From positions 2,011,314 through 2,075,313 of the forward strand of contig JACAXG010000080.1 of the NCBI GenBank assembly GCA_018881555.1: a stretch of 64,000 bases of DNA, written 5' to 3'. The stretch comes from Amblyornis subalaris. Taxonomy: Eukaryota > Chordata > Aves > Passeriformes > Ptilonorhynchidae. Position 1 is the first letter of the stretch, and each line of letters opens with the position of its first letter. This document shows, piece by piece, positions 50,301-56,200 of this stretch. Both the position numbers and the translations under genes were made by a program. Below the pieces are notes generated by a model that did no database searches, was not told where the DNA came from, and saw only the letters and a program-made list of their open reading frames with translations.

Positions 50301-53287
50301 GAAGATTATGGTGTTTTCTGCAGCAAACTGGTTCTCAGTGTGGAAACTGGTGGGTGAGGGGGGTAATCCCGTGTGGATTTTTCTGGGGGAGAAGCTGGTA
50401 TTAAAGGGAGGGAGATGTGTCTGTGTTTCAGGCAGGAGCCACTCTTCCAGAGGACAGGGGGGTTGGCTCATCCTTCTCACTCAGTGAATTCCCAGGGGCA
50501 TTTGCTGAGCTGAGGAAGGAGTCAGGACCCTTGGATTTCCCCAGCCGAGTGCTGCCAGGGAGAAATCCGGTCTAGACACATGGACTCAGGATGGGGATGG
50601 TGATACCCAGACCGTCTATCCGTGTGAAATTCCCGGTTAGCCAACACTCCAGAGCTCCAGTGGGCCTGCGGTGGTGCACGAGGTGCAGTCAGAGGACGTT
50701 TGCCAGGACATTCAGTGACACACAAACATCCTCTTGGCCCTCGTTCCTGCCCGTCCCTCTGTCGCCTTCCTGGAGAGGNGGCGGCCATGGAGCTGAGCTC
50801 TTGAGGTTATTCCCAGCACAAGGCTGGAGGGGAGCACTGGGAAAAGTGCGAATATCCTCTCTGGTGAGCAGCCTCGCCCTCGTTCTTGGATGCTCTGGTG
50901 ACTTGGACAGCCCCGGCCCNCGTCAGAGCAGCTTCCCGTCCTTCCCAGCACCCAGAGCTCTGTCCCCAGCTCCCCAGCGTCATTGGTGACTGTCCAGGAC
51001 TGGGACTGCTGGCCCGGGATAGGGAACAATGCCAGTGCACATGGAGACACAGCTCCCAGCACGTCACCCTTCCCCTGTCCCTGCCCCTCCTCACCCGCGC
51101 CCACCCCGGTGTCCGTCGGCGCTGGAATCTGCGCTGGTGGCTCTGCACAGCAGGACTGGGAGTTCACACCTACCTGTGCTTCCTTCAGTCTGCCCGCTTT
51201 TTCCTCCTACATTCTTTATCCCAGTGGAAGATGAAGCCTTTGGCTATTGCTTAGGGATTTTCACACACTTGGCAGAGAGGAGTCGGAGCAGTAGCTTTGG
51301 CCCCACTGCCAGAAATGAGGAAATCTTGGCCGAGAACCTCAAATGCCTGGAGTTGAAGGGAAGAGGGATAATCCCACAGACCTGCTGGGGCTGCTGCCTC
51401 GTGCTGTGCCCCACACAGTCCTAATTCCCTGGAAGTACAAAGAATTCCAGAGCTCTCCCAGTCCAGCAGCTAACCTGTGAGTGTGTGGCAGAGCAGGCAG
51501 GAGGGCAGATATACACAGAGGGGCTGATCCAAGGAATCTTGCATTCAGAAACCACATTCTCCTTCTATTCCCAGCTCTTGCATGACCCGAGCCAAGGAGC
51601 TGAAGTGCTCCAGGCCCTTGGTCCCACTGTACGCAGTGCTGTGCTCACATATCTTTGTGTTCCTCAGACCTGTCATGTGGATTTTTTGCTTTGCATCCAT
51701 AAAGCAACGTGGGACTGCAGTGCTGATAACTCCTTCAACTGTTTATTCATCCGGTGAGATGAGAAAAGCAGGGTGTTCCTCCAGGTTAAAAAGGCAGTGG
51801 ATGGAGAACTGCTGGGAAGTGTGGATTTAATTGGCCTGGGGCACTCCACGGACCTCATGTCCACCCGGGTTTTATGGAGCACACATCCAGATTTTAAAGG
51901 GCTGCTTAGGCTTTCTTGCCCTCATGTTTGCTCTTTGCCAGGCTAAAAATACCACTGGAAGGTTGTTCTGACCTCGTAAGCCCCATGGCTAGCTGGAGCT
52001 ATTTAGAAAAAAAGCTGCAAAAAACGCTGCCTTCCACTCCAGAAGACATCCCAAATTTACACAGTCTGAGTCAATTCACCTTCCCCTATAACAAAGAATT
52101 AAACAGTCTGGGACAAAAATCAGAGGGGACATGTGTCAGCAGAAAGTAAAGCTTAGATTCACCTTCCCACTGCTTTTTCTTGCTGGTTTCAGTAATTGCT
52201 GTTGCAGGAAACCATCCACGCAGTGGCTGCAGCTAAGGGGACCTTGCAAGAAGGTGTAAATACCACGTGTGTGTGTGAGAGAGAAACTGTGATCGTTTGT
52301 GTTACCTTGAGCCTTCCCTCCTACCACACTTTCCGAGAAAAAAATTGAAAAACAACCTCTGGCAGCAGTGAAGTGTAAAAATCCCACTCAGAACAAGTAA
52401 CACCTACACCCATCTCGCTCTGATGCCTTTTGTGGGACCCAGCAGCTGCTGTGTGCTCTGGGTTTGCTTCTTCCTCGTGTGCCAGTCAGCTGTGTCCCAT
52501 TCCCAGAGGATCCTCTCCCTGCCATTACCAAAATCCTGCTGTTCCTTGCGTGGCTGCTGGCACACGCTGAAGAGCTGCCAGGATTGACATCAGCAGTTTG
52601 GTTTTTCACAAGTCCTGGTGATTTTTGATTTAAAGAACAGGATATGTTTGAACAGGTTGGGCCTTTGAATGTACACACAGTGACTGCTGCTTATTTAAGN
52701 GTCACGTTGTGGGCTGGGTGGCATTGAGGGTGGGAACTTTAAGCTAATATATATATCTATAAAAATGTTTATGTATCTAAAGAGGTAATGCCATGCCCTG
52801 GTGATCTTGTTTGTCATTTCCTTATGGACAGGGAGCAAGAGGGAGATTTTAGCTGCAGAGGAGCTGAACCTGCCCCTATTTCCAGAGAGGATTTTCCAGC
52901 CGTGTCCTCAAGCACAGCACATCCCCCTCCCATGAGCTCTCCCGTGTGCTGACTCAGGGCTTTGCTCGGGCCCCTTTACAACACAAAGAATTTGGCCACG
53001 CTGACCCCAGATTTCCCTCCNTGCTCTGGCACAGCTCATCCAAGTCCCTCCAAAGGGATGCTCCGAGGGTGAACAGCCCCAGTTCCCCGCTGGCCGAGCA
53101 CCAGGCTCTGCTCTGTCCCACCCAGGAGCTGTCCTGGCCCAAGGCAATCAACACGAGGGCAGAAATCCAGCATTTCGGAGCAATCCTTACCAGCATTTGA
53201 TTTTCAGGGTGTCTCCCGCTGGGATGACGATTTGGTCCTTTTCAATGCTCAGCCTTGGCTTCTGGAAAAGCTCTTCCTCGGCAAGAC
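1452..53287 (-). CDS. kdrl: VEGF receptor tyrosine kinase, extracellular part (exons 2-13), partial at both ends
   Basis: This is a receptor for VEGF-family ligands on endothelial cells. Ig domains 2-3 of the family bind ligand and domains 4-7 support dimerisation; the kinase part is outside this window. Joined exons are 53287-53191, 49508-49297, 38395-38268, 34616-34457, 33197-33061, 31571-31412, 30621-30504, 28766-28591, 18500-18350, 15934-15829, 7990-7882 and 1745-1452. Exon order, phases (1,2,1,0,1,0,1,2,1,2,0,1,1) and cysteine pattern follow KDR/FLT1. Motifs are mixed: PRLSIEKD in Ig1 and DYRNPF and HPHPRR in Ig2-3 recall KDR; CRVTSP, KVDAFPRP, SGIYYC and DVPSG recall FLT1; NKVGQEER recalls FLT4 (NKVGQDER). 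As I recall chicken FLT1, Ig1 and Ig5 differ too much for orthology, and bird KDR is close to human KDR. I therefore infer the fourth paralogue, kdrl/VEGFR4. VEGF receptor family is near certain; the paralogue is less so. Confidence 0.85.
1746..7881 (-). other. Intron 12, 6.1 kb
   Basis: GT-AG intron between Ig5 and Ig6 exons. It has AT-rich stretches near 3650-4250 and 6050-6450 with an A-rich tract near 3800. I see no transposon that I can name and no further exon. Confidence 0.8.
7882..7990 (-). CDS. kdrl: Exon 12: end of Ig domain 5
   Basis: Exon of 109 nt, acceptor ...ttcctggcag, donor gtgagc, phases 0 to 1. It reads IVSSLSTENSSASGIYYCVA, then SNKVGQEERSIEFYVS. The F-strand motif SGIYxCxASNKVG is shared with FLT1, while KVGQxER is as in FLT4. 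By my alignment identity to human FLT1 is near half, low for a bird FLT1. NSS is a glycosylation sequon. Confidence 0.94.
7991..15828 (-). other. Intron 11, 7.8 kb
   Basis: GT-AG intron. It contains a 3' CR1 LINE fragment at about 10536-10993 and a short AC run near 9893-9907. No other coding or RNA signal is recognised. Confidence 0.8.
10536..10993 (+). mobile_element. CR1 LINE, truncated 3' end, plus orientation
   Basis: Text typical of the CR1 3' region: ctggagaagagaaggatcc, then GTGAGGGTGGTGAGGCCCTG, GGCACAGGTTGCCCAGAG, and ccctgcccatggcagggg near the end. It lacks the start of the element and any intact reverse transcriptase, so it is a dead 5'-truncated copy. It lies antisense to the receptor gene. 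The long minus-strand open frame here is only its shadow. Confidence 0.9.
15829..15934 (-). CDS. kdrl: Exon 11: middle of Ig domain 5
   Basis: Exon of 106 nt, acceptor ...ccacctgcag, donor gtacgt, phases 2 to 0. It reads LCNPEGQKVVVREN, then VVGNKIRSIENTP and GDKTK. The conserved anchor is GNKIRSI (FLT1 GNRIESI, KDR GNKIEV) and the terminal GxKTK, matching EGKNK. The Cys near the start corresponds to the second extra Ig5 cysteine of the family. The region is shorter than in KDR and FLT4. The N at 15892 is in ACN, Thr in every case. Confidence 0.88.
15935..18349 (-). other. Intron 10, 2.4 kb
   Basis: GT-AG intron. It holds a short GA-rich run near 16911-16928 and an 18-base T run at 17566-17583. 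Nothing else is recognised. Confidence 0.8.
17566..17583. repeat. Poly-T run, 18 bases
   Basis: Uninterrupted T homopolymer followed by ataaatg. On the gene strand it is poly-A. No retrotransposed body is recognisable next to it, so it is listed as a simple repeat. Confidence 0.9.
18350..18500 (-). CDS. kdrl: Exon 10: start of Ig domain 5
   Basis: Exon of 151 nt, acceptor ...ttctttag, donor gtaagt. It reads ERPRIYEKETDFDKIV, then KHKIQCTASGNPEPRIEWKW and QPCSLTDT, ending CT of a Leu codon. FLT1 has KPQIYEK, LTCTAYGIPQPTIKWFW and HPC; KDR has PPQIGEK. The segment between EK and QC is shorter and more charged than in FLT1 or FLT4, one reason to doubt FLT1 orthology. QC is the first Ig5 disulfide cysteine, and QPC is one of the extra family cysteines. 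Confidence 0.93.
20395..20580. promoter_or_regulatory. AT-rich block with AP-1 and homeobox-like motifs, candidate element
   Basis: AT-rich sequence that nevertheless keeps several CpGs (five between about 20431 and 20454). TGAGTCA at 20505-20511 and TGATTCA at 20515-20521 fit AP-1-type sites, followed by TAATCATTA-like homeobox cores. The sequence shows the motifs only; enhancer function is inference. Confidence 0.25.
20681..20723. repeat. Perfect 16-bp inverted repeat, 11-bp spacer
   Basis: Left arm caggtgtttgtgtcct (20681-20696) and right arm aggacacaaacacctg (20708-20723) are exact reverse complements around spacer tccccctgcag. Each arm carries an E-box-type CAGGTG and a TGTTTGT forkhead-like core. 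A shorter near-palindrome (TGTCACC/GGTGACA) follows at 20734-20752. Confidence 0.9.
21916..21946. repeat. Perfect 11-bp inverted repeat, 9-bp spacer
   Basis: Arms AAAGTTTCTCT (21916-21926) and AGAGAAACTTT (21936-21946) are exact reverse complements. They could form a short hairpin in DNA or RNA. No function can be assigned. Confidence 0.85.
26507..26526. repeat. Short (CAAAG)n tandem repeat
   Basis: About four consecutive copies of a 5-base AAAGC/CAAAG unit. Simple repeat only. Confidence 0.8.
28591..28766 (-). CDS. kdrl: Exon 9: rest of Ig domain 4
   Basis: Exon of 176 nt, acceptor ...cccacacag, donor gtaagg. It begins by completing Trp, then YKDGKLIKD, and later LGIRDV, AGNYTIVLSN and ENLTMQLVVT plus one base. 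DAGNYTILLS in FLT1 and DTGNYTVILTN in KDR align directly. NYT and NLT are sequons; the codon with N at 28736 is Asn or Lys, and Asn would restore the NHT sequon seen in KDR. Another N at 28670 gives His or Gln. A lone Cys (28727-28729, HTCYE) is odd because family Ig4 domains lack the disulfide. Confidence 0.93.
28767..30503 (-). other. Intron 8, 1.7 kb
   Basis: GT-AG intron inside the Ig4 coding region. No repeat or extra coding signal recognised. Confidence 0.85.
30504..30621 (-). CDS. kdrl: Exon 8: start of Ig domain 4
   Basis: Exon of 118 nt, acceptor ...ctcttcccag, donor gtgagt. It reads EKPYITVSHKKGPYYEIP, then GHKLLKLAAKVDAFPRPTVT plus TG of a split Trp. FLT1 has AFITVKHRK and KVKAFPSPEVVW in the same positions, while EKP is KDR-like. 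As in other VEGF receptors, no canonical cysteine is present in this half of Ig4. The N at 30566 is in a TCN codon and remains Ser. Confidence 0.92.
30622..31411 (-). other. Intron 7, 0.8 kb
   Basis: The shortest intron here. Roughly 225 bases of it are a CR1 fragment at 30995-31220, which ends about 190 bases from the exon 7 donor. Confidence 0.85.
30995..31220 (-). mobile_element. CR1 LINE 3' fragment, minus orientation
   Basis: On the minus strand it reads the CR1 3' end: the ggcacaggttgcccagagaa block, then ctggaagtgt..aaggccaggttgga, ccctgcccanggcagggg, and finally the conserved ccaaaccattctgggattct-like end. The copy is 5'-truncated. It is in the same direction as the gene. Five Ns fall inside it, more than in unique sequence nearby. 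Confidence 0.92.
31412..31571 (-). CDS. kdrl: Exon 7: second half of Ig domain 3
   Basis: Exon of 160 nt, donor gtgagt. Two acceptors are possible. The upstream AG (31572-31573) keeps phase 0 and gives HPHPRRAMDQGDVVYK, matching HQHKK in KDR. The inner AG lies 17 nt further in and breaks the frame, so I use the first. It continues SSLTIENVTVQDGGLYVC, the family STLTI and GLYTC motifs, and ends VTVTVY plus one base. The Cys pairs with LEC of exon 6. Sequons NVT, NAT and NVT are present. Confidence 0.92.
31572..33060 (-). other. Intron 6, 1.5 kb
   Basis: GT-AG intron within Ig3; AT-rich between about 31980 and 32450. Nothing else recognised. Confidence 0.85.
33061..33197 (-). CDS. kdrl: Exon 6: first half of Ig domain 3
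   Basis: Exon of 137 nt, acceptor ...cattccag, donor gtgagt, phases 1 to 0. It reads EGRIQNLALKATPKKLLVGE, then TLHLECQAETFINGRVEF and IWTCPRGT. This matches VGEKLVLNCT in KDR/FLT4 and their W-x-YP motif. The family Tyr before Pro is replaced by Cys (codon at 33073-33075), adding an extra cysteine to Ig3. Ig2-Ig3 forms the VEGF-binding unit in the family. Confidence 0.92.
33198..34456 (-). other. Intron 5, 1.3 kb
   Basis: GT-AG intron between Ig2 and Ig3 exons; AT-rich around 33660-34130. Nothing else recognised. Confidence 0.85.
34457..34616 (-). CDS. kdrl: Exon 5: second half of Ig domain 2
   Basis: Exon of 160 nt, acceptor ...cccttccag, donor gtgagt. It reads YPSSAEINFKRMVWD, then RRGFVIPSHSF and SGLLTCSANVNGT, ending LAQRL plus one base. 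The family pattern WDSxKGFxIP followed by a Cys is clear. A second AG 16 bases inside the exon would shift the frame, so the upstream AG at 34617-34618 is chosen; its phase 0 fits exon 4 and YP aligns with KDR. NGT is a glycosylation sequon. The N at 34569 falls in a CCN codon, so it is Pro whatever the base. Confidence 0.93.
34617..38267 (-). other. Intron 4, 3.7 kb
   Basis: GT-AG intron within Ig2. It includes a CpG-island-like patch at about 36620-37240 flanked by AT-rich sequence. No extra exon is recognised. Confidence 0.8.
36620..37240. promoter_or_regulatory. Intragenic CpG-island-like patch
   Basis: Within about 500 bases (36760-37230) I count roughly forty CpGs by eye, with runs such as GCGCGTCGTC, CCGCCGCGCGC and AACGCGCCGTG, whereas surrounding intron is AT-rich and CpG-poor. 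Both strands are open over long frames here, which GC-rich DNA does by chance. It might be an internal promoter or enhancer; no transcript evidence is available in the sequence. Confidence 0.45.
38268..38395 (-). CDS. kdrl: Exon 4: first half of Ig domain 2 (ligand-binding)
   Basis: Exon of 128 nt, acceptor ...ccctgcag, donor gtaagag. It completes the split Asp and reads DYRNPFVEIHPEHPEIIY, then VVVPCRVTSPDIRPKLTQ, ending in phase 0. DYRxPF is KDR-like, while VE, PEII and CRVTSP match FLT1 (VEMYSEIPEII, CRVTSPNI). The Cys is the first of the Ig2 disulfide. The exon is isolated by introns of 10.9 kb upstream and 3.7 kb downstream. Confidence 0.92.
40667..40724. repeat. Minisatellite, 14-15 bp unit, four copies
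   Basis: Four consecutive units of gggtgggatacctga: 14, 15, 15 and 14 bases. It abuts the head of the SINE directly. Confidence 0.95.
40725..40875 (+). mobile_element. tRNA-Ile-derived SINE with CR1-like tail (TguSINE1-type)
   Basis: The head resembles tRNA-Ile: A box TGGCTCAGTTGG (40740-40751), then gtcagagc..ggtgct, atgccaaggttgtggg and B box GGTTTGATCC (40785-40794), ending gggcca. The anticodon loop and acceptor stem are decayed, so it is not a working tRNA. The tail, from about 40813, reads gttggactcaatgatccc and ctccaacccagaatattctg, the CR1 3' end recognised by CR1 reverse transcriptase. This matches the tRNA-Ile/CR1 SINE described in zebra finch. It is antisense to the gene. Confidence 0.85.
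41112..41262 (-). mobile_element. CR1 LINE 3' fragment, minus orientation
   Basis: About 150 bases that on the minus strand end ccctgcccatggcagggg, then aaggtcccttcccacc and a cctgggattctgtga terminus. It is a short 5'-truncated copy, 240 bases from the SINE. Confidence 0.9.
41329..41384. repeat. (CCTGCT)n hexanucleotide microsatellite
   Basis: About nine uninterrupted hexamer units. It translates to Leu-rich or Ser-Arg-repeat frames, which are artefacts of the repeat. Confidence 0.95.
42131..42534. repeat. Minisatellite, about 13-bp unit, ~30 copies
   Basis: About 400 bases of degenerate GATCCAGGACACA / GCTCCAGGACACA units with 12-14 base spacing. Several Ns occur near its right end, as expected where copies are hard to resolve. 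The long open frames over it on both strands reflect a frame-cycling repeat with no stop codon in the unit. Confidence 0.95.
45878..46112 (+). mobile_element. Endogenous-retrovirus LTR-like fragment
   Basis: TGTCCTGGTTTCAGCTGGGA at 45878 resembles the 5' start of common avian ERV LTRs. A second, better-preserved head begins at about 46021 (acctggtttcatgtgggata..tagtagctggaacagtgctg..gttgataacacac). An AT microsatellite lies between them. No viral coding sequence is present, so this is at most solo-LTR debris. The right limit is uncertain and may extend to about 46480. Confidence 0.45.
45910..45941. repeat. (AT)n microsatellite
   Basis: About 32 bases of alternating A and T with one G interruption. 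Confidence 0.95.
46590..46697. repeat. Minisatellite, 18-bp unit, six copies
   Basis: Six tandem copies of a gatcccagggatgagggg-type unit with a few substitutions; the last copy is partly degraded. Confidence 0.93.
49297..49508 (-). CDS. kdrl: Exon 3: rest of Ig domain 1
   Basis: Exon of 212 nt, acceptor ...tttcgttggcag, donor gtaaga. It starts by completing the Trp codon (CW-GAPSVSW) and ends ASIYVFVQ plus one base. The core has the family's inner cysteine pair (SGCRD...GCSQL) and the DTGHLTC strand-F motif, matching DTGAYKC in KDR and DTGFYSC in FLT1; IYVFVQ matches KDR IYVYVQ. The exon is unusually GC-rich and CpG-rich and its middle is poorly conserved, with many Arg and Ala. No stop or frameshift is present. 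Confidence 0.85.
49509..53190 (-). other. Intron 2, 3.7 kb
   Basis: GT-AG intron within Ig1. CpG-rich sequence around exon 3 extends to about 49640. A short AT-rich run lies at about 52745-52775. No transposon or exon is recognised. Confidence 0.8.
53191..53287 (-). CDS. kdrl: Exon 2: N-terminus and first strand of Ig domain 1
   Basis: Exon of 97 nt between acceptor ...tctgggccag and donor gtaagg. The frame starts with two bases of a split codon and ends TG, which joins exon 3 to give Trp. It reads LAEEELFQKPRLSIEKD, then IVIPAGDTLKIKC. Human KDR has PRLSIQKD at the equivalent place, and family exons 2 are also about 97 nt. The Cys near the end is the first canonical Ig1 cysteine. The phase-1 intron before it is where the family splices on the signal-peptide exon, which I did not find. 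Confidence 0.88.
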
Positions 53288-56200
53288 CTGGCCCAGATAA
53301 AGAAGAAACCATCATTAGTTTGGACGGGCCATTCACTGGCGTCAGAGCGGCACAATGCACTCGGGGCAAGCCTTTTGTTTTGTAAATAATCCCTAATTTG
53401 GGGGCCCACACAGCGCTCGCATTGACACTGGGGCGGTTGGTCGGGAGATGCCCTCAGTTTGGTTTTGTTTCCTTTATTCCTCTTTCTTCTCCGACACCNA
53501 GCACCTGCCTTACAGCCAATAGTGCTCTGCTTGTGTTCAGAGCCAGCTTTATTACTGAATTGTTGCACATTTAGGAGAACAGGTTTGTGTCGAAAGGATT
53601 TTACACACACAGAAAAGCGGAAGGAGTCAGATCTTGGGGGAATCGATGGGCGAGCTCACACATTACACTTTAATCAACGGGAGAAGAGAAAACAACAGTT
53701 CTGGGGAGCAGCTCTGAGTCACCACTGTGCAGAACCTGTGGTGTTAAAGCCTGGCGTTTCCCAAATCCCCATTCCCAAATCCCAATTCCCAAACGGTGCA
53801 CGCGAGCTGAACTGGCTGCTGGCTCCGTGGGCACCGTGGCTGCTGTGATGCTCCCAGGGGAGTCCCCGAGGAGGTTTGTCAGGTCTCTGGTGACAAGGGG
53901 CGTTCGTGACAGCACTGACAAAGGTCTCTCTCATCGTCTCCCAGCCTAGGATATGTCTCCTGCCTGTGGAACTGTCCCCAGGGAGAATCTGAGTGTACAT
54001 CTACAGTGAGACAACGTTCAGAAAGTGAAACTGAGAAGAACCAGAAGTGAGGTTGGCCAGGCTGGTTTCTTTGTCCAAATTCAAAGAAACATAATCAAGG
54101 AGAGGAGAAACCAGGCTTAGATAAGGATCTCCATTCCCAAAGCTCTGACATTAAAGCTGTGTTTTCTTTCCTCTCCTGCTCTTCAAATCTCTCTGTTCTC
54201 CTCTGCCTTGAACTCGATAAGCCAGAAATCCTTAGCTGGGCTTCCAGCACAGGCATTATTTGCAGCAGAGGAGGGAGATAACATATCTGGCAGAAAGAGA
54301 AACACTAGGCTTTGGCTTTTCAACTGCATGAAACCGTGATTTTCCTGCCCCCACCCCTCTGCTCTCATCTCTTTGTTGCTTGATTTCAATAAATTGCTCT
54401 TTGCCTGCCATCAGTGTGGGGAGTGACTCACTCCCACTTTGGGGTCTCTGGCTCCTTCCACCAGCCCTTGGAGTCCCTATCAGTAACTCAGGGGAGCCCA
54501 ACTGATCTCANGGCACCACAGAGTCCTTCCAGAGGGGATCCTGCCCAGACACCGCGGTGCTGGACTCCCCTTGGAGCCGCTGACCCTTCCTCCAGACTCT
54601 GCCTGAGACTTTGAACCAGTCCTGGCCACCAGAGACAGATCCATCCCACTCCCCCCTGCTCTGGCACTGCAGCTCTACCTCTTTGCAGAACAAGAAGCTG
54701 GAGTTTGGCCAACACAAACTCCCTCCAGTGGATCTGTGGGACATTATTTAGCACGGCCCTACCCTCAAACTGCCACTCCATGGAATGCTGGGGAAGCAAC
54801 ACAGCCCTTGGGGTTCCAGCCCTGCGGCTCCCATTTCTTTTAGGAAGTTTATTTCTAACCACGTTCAGGATGGCACGTGCAGGGAGCTGAGGAGCCACTG
54901 AAAGAGCCCCAAACCCNGCAGGGGGAGGCACTGCCAGGCAGCTCCATCCTTGCACTTGGCTCTGAGTCCCCTCTGGTTGCCAGGACAGAGCCGGTTCCCA
55001 CAGGGGGCTGAGGCATTTCACAGCCCCTTAGGACTGAATGTGCTGAGCTGTGCAAAAACTGAGCCAAAATATGGCCCACAGCTCCCAATATGTTTGTGAA
55101 ACGCCATTAATTTGCCAGCTGAGGGTGACTTGGGTCCCGTGCAGCTCTCCCAGGACTCTGCTCCTCCCAGGATTTGCCCTGGGCTGCTGAGGCTGTGAAT
55201 TCAGCCAGGTGCTGTGCTTCGACTTAGAAAATCCTGGGGTTTGAAACAAGACTTTGTTTCTCTCCTCTTGTGCCTTGAGTTCTTAGGGCTTAGGGGGGCT
55301 CAGGTGGCATCTTGAGCTGGACTTTTGAAGAGCCTCAATTGCACCTCTCATTAGCAAGTGTGGCACTGTCAGAGGGGTCTGGAGTCAGAGCCTGAGGCCT
55401 GAGCTGCTCTTCTGACTGCAGAGCAACAGAGCCTTTGGGCTTTTGTAATATTTGACACCACTTTTGCTAAAAGAAAGAAAAGTATTTTTCAATTATTCTG
55501 TTTTTACTTCTGAGCTACTTCTTGCCCAGAGTTTATTTTGGCTTCGGGAGCTGAAGAACAGAATAAGCAAAGTGTAATTTCAGTGCTTTTCTACCCCANG
55601 GAGGACAGGAGGAGAAATTCCTGTGCCACACACACATCTGGTCTCTNCTGGCAGGTGACAGAGGGGTCAGATAAACACAGCCTGTGCCCTTTCAGCCACA
55701 CCAGAGCCAGAGCCGAGTGGGCTGGGGAAAAGAACATTTTGAGAGCAAAACAGAGAGAGCAGTGGGGGACAAGGTCAGGCTGTGCTAGGGCAGGACTGGC
55801 AGAAGGAGGCCTCACAATATTCTGAACCTCCCTCNTCCCCTCAGAGCCAGACTTGGGATTTCGGAGGCAGAGCTGGGACTGCCCTGGGTGTGTTGGATGA
55901 GGAGAAAAGGATCTACTCCACTTTCATATTTGAGGAGACTCGTGCCTTTACAAAGGCTTTAGGATGCTGGAAGCAGCTTCCTGCAGGGAGAACCAGGCAT
56001 GTTCCTGGCAGGGCATCCCCTCCTTTCCCACAANGCTGCTCCCTAACCTTTGTCCCTAAACCCTACAACCTGCCCAGCGTGGGGTGGGAGACCTGCTGGC
56101 CCTGCTGGAGCTGATGTGCTCTGATTGCACTGCTCAAATCNCAGTGCCCGGGCCTAAAAGAACATTCTCCTGTTCCCTGTTAAACAATTTTAGTCCTGCT

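Noticed and set aside
1452..53287. Orthologue of FLT1
   Set aside because: Many FLT1-like motifs occur, but Ig1, the exon 10 spacer and exon 12 diverge more than I expect for bird FLT1, and Ig1 starts KDR-like. Kept as the main alternative.
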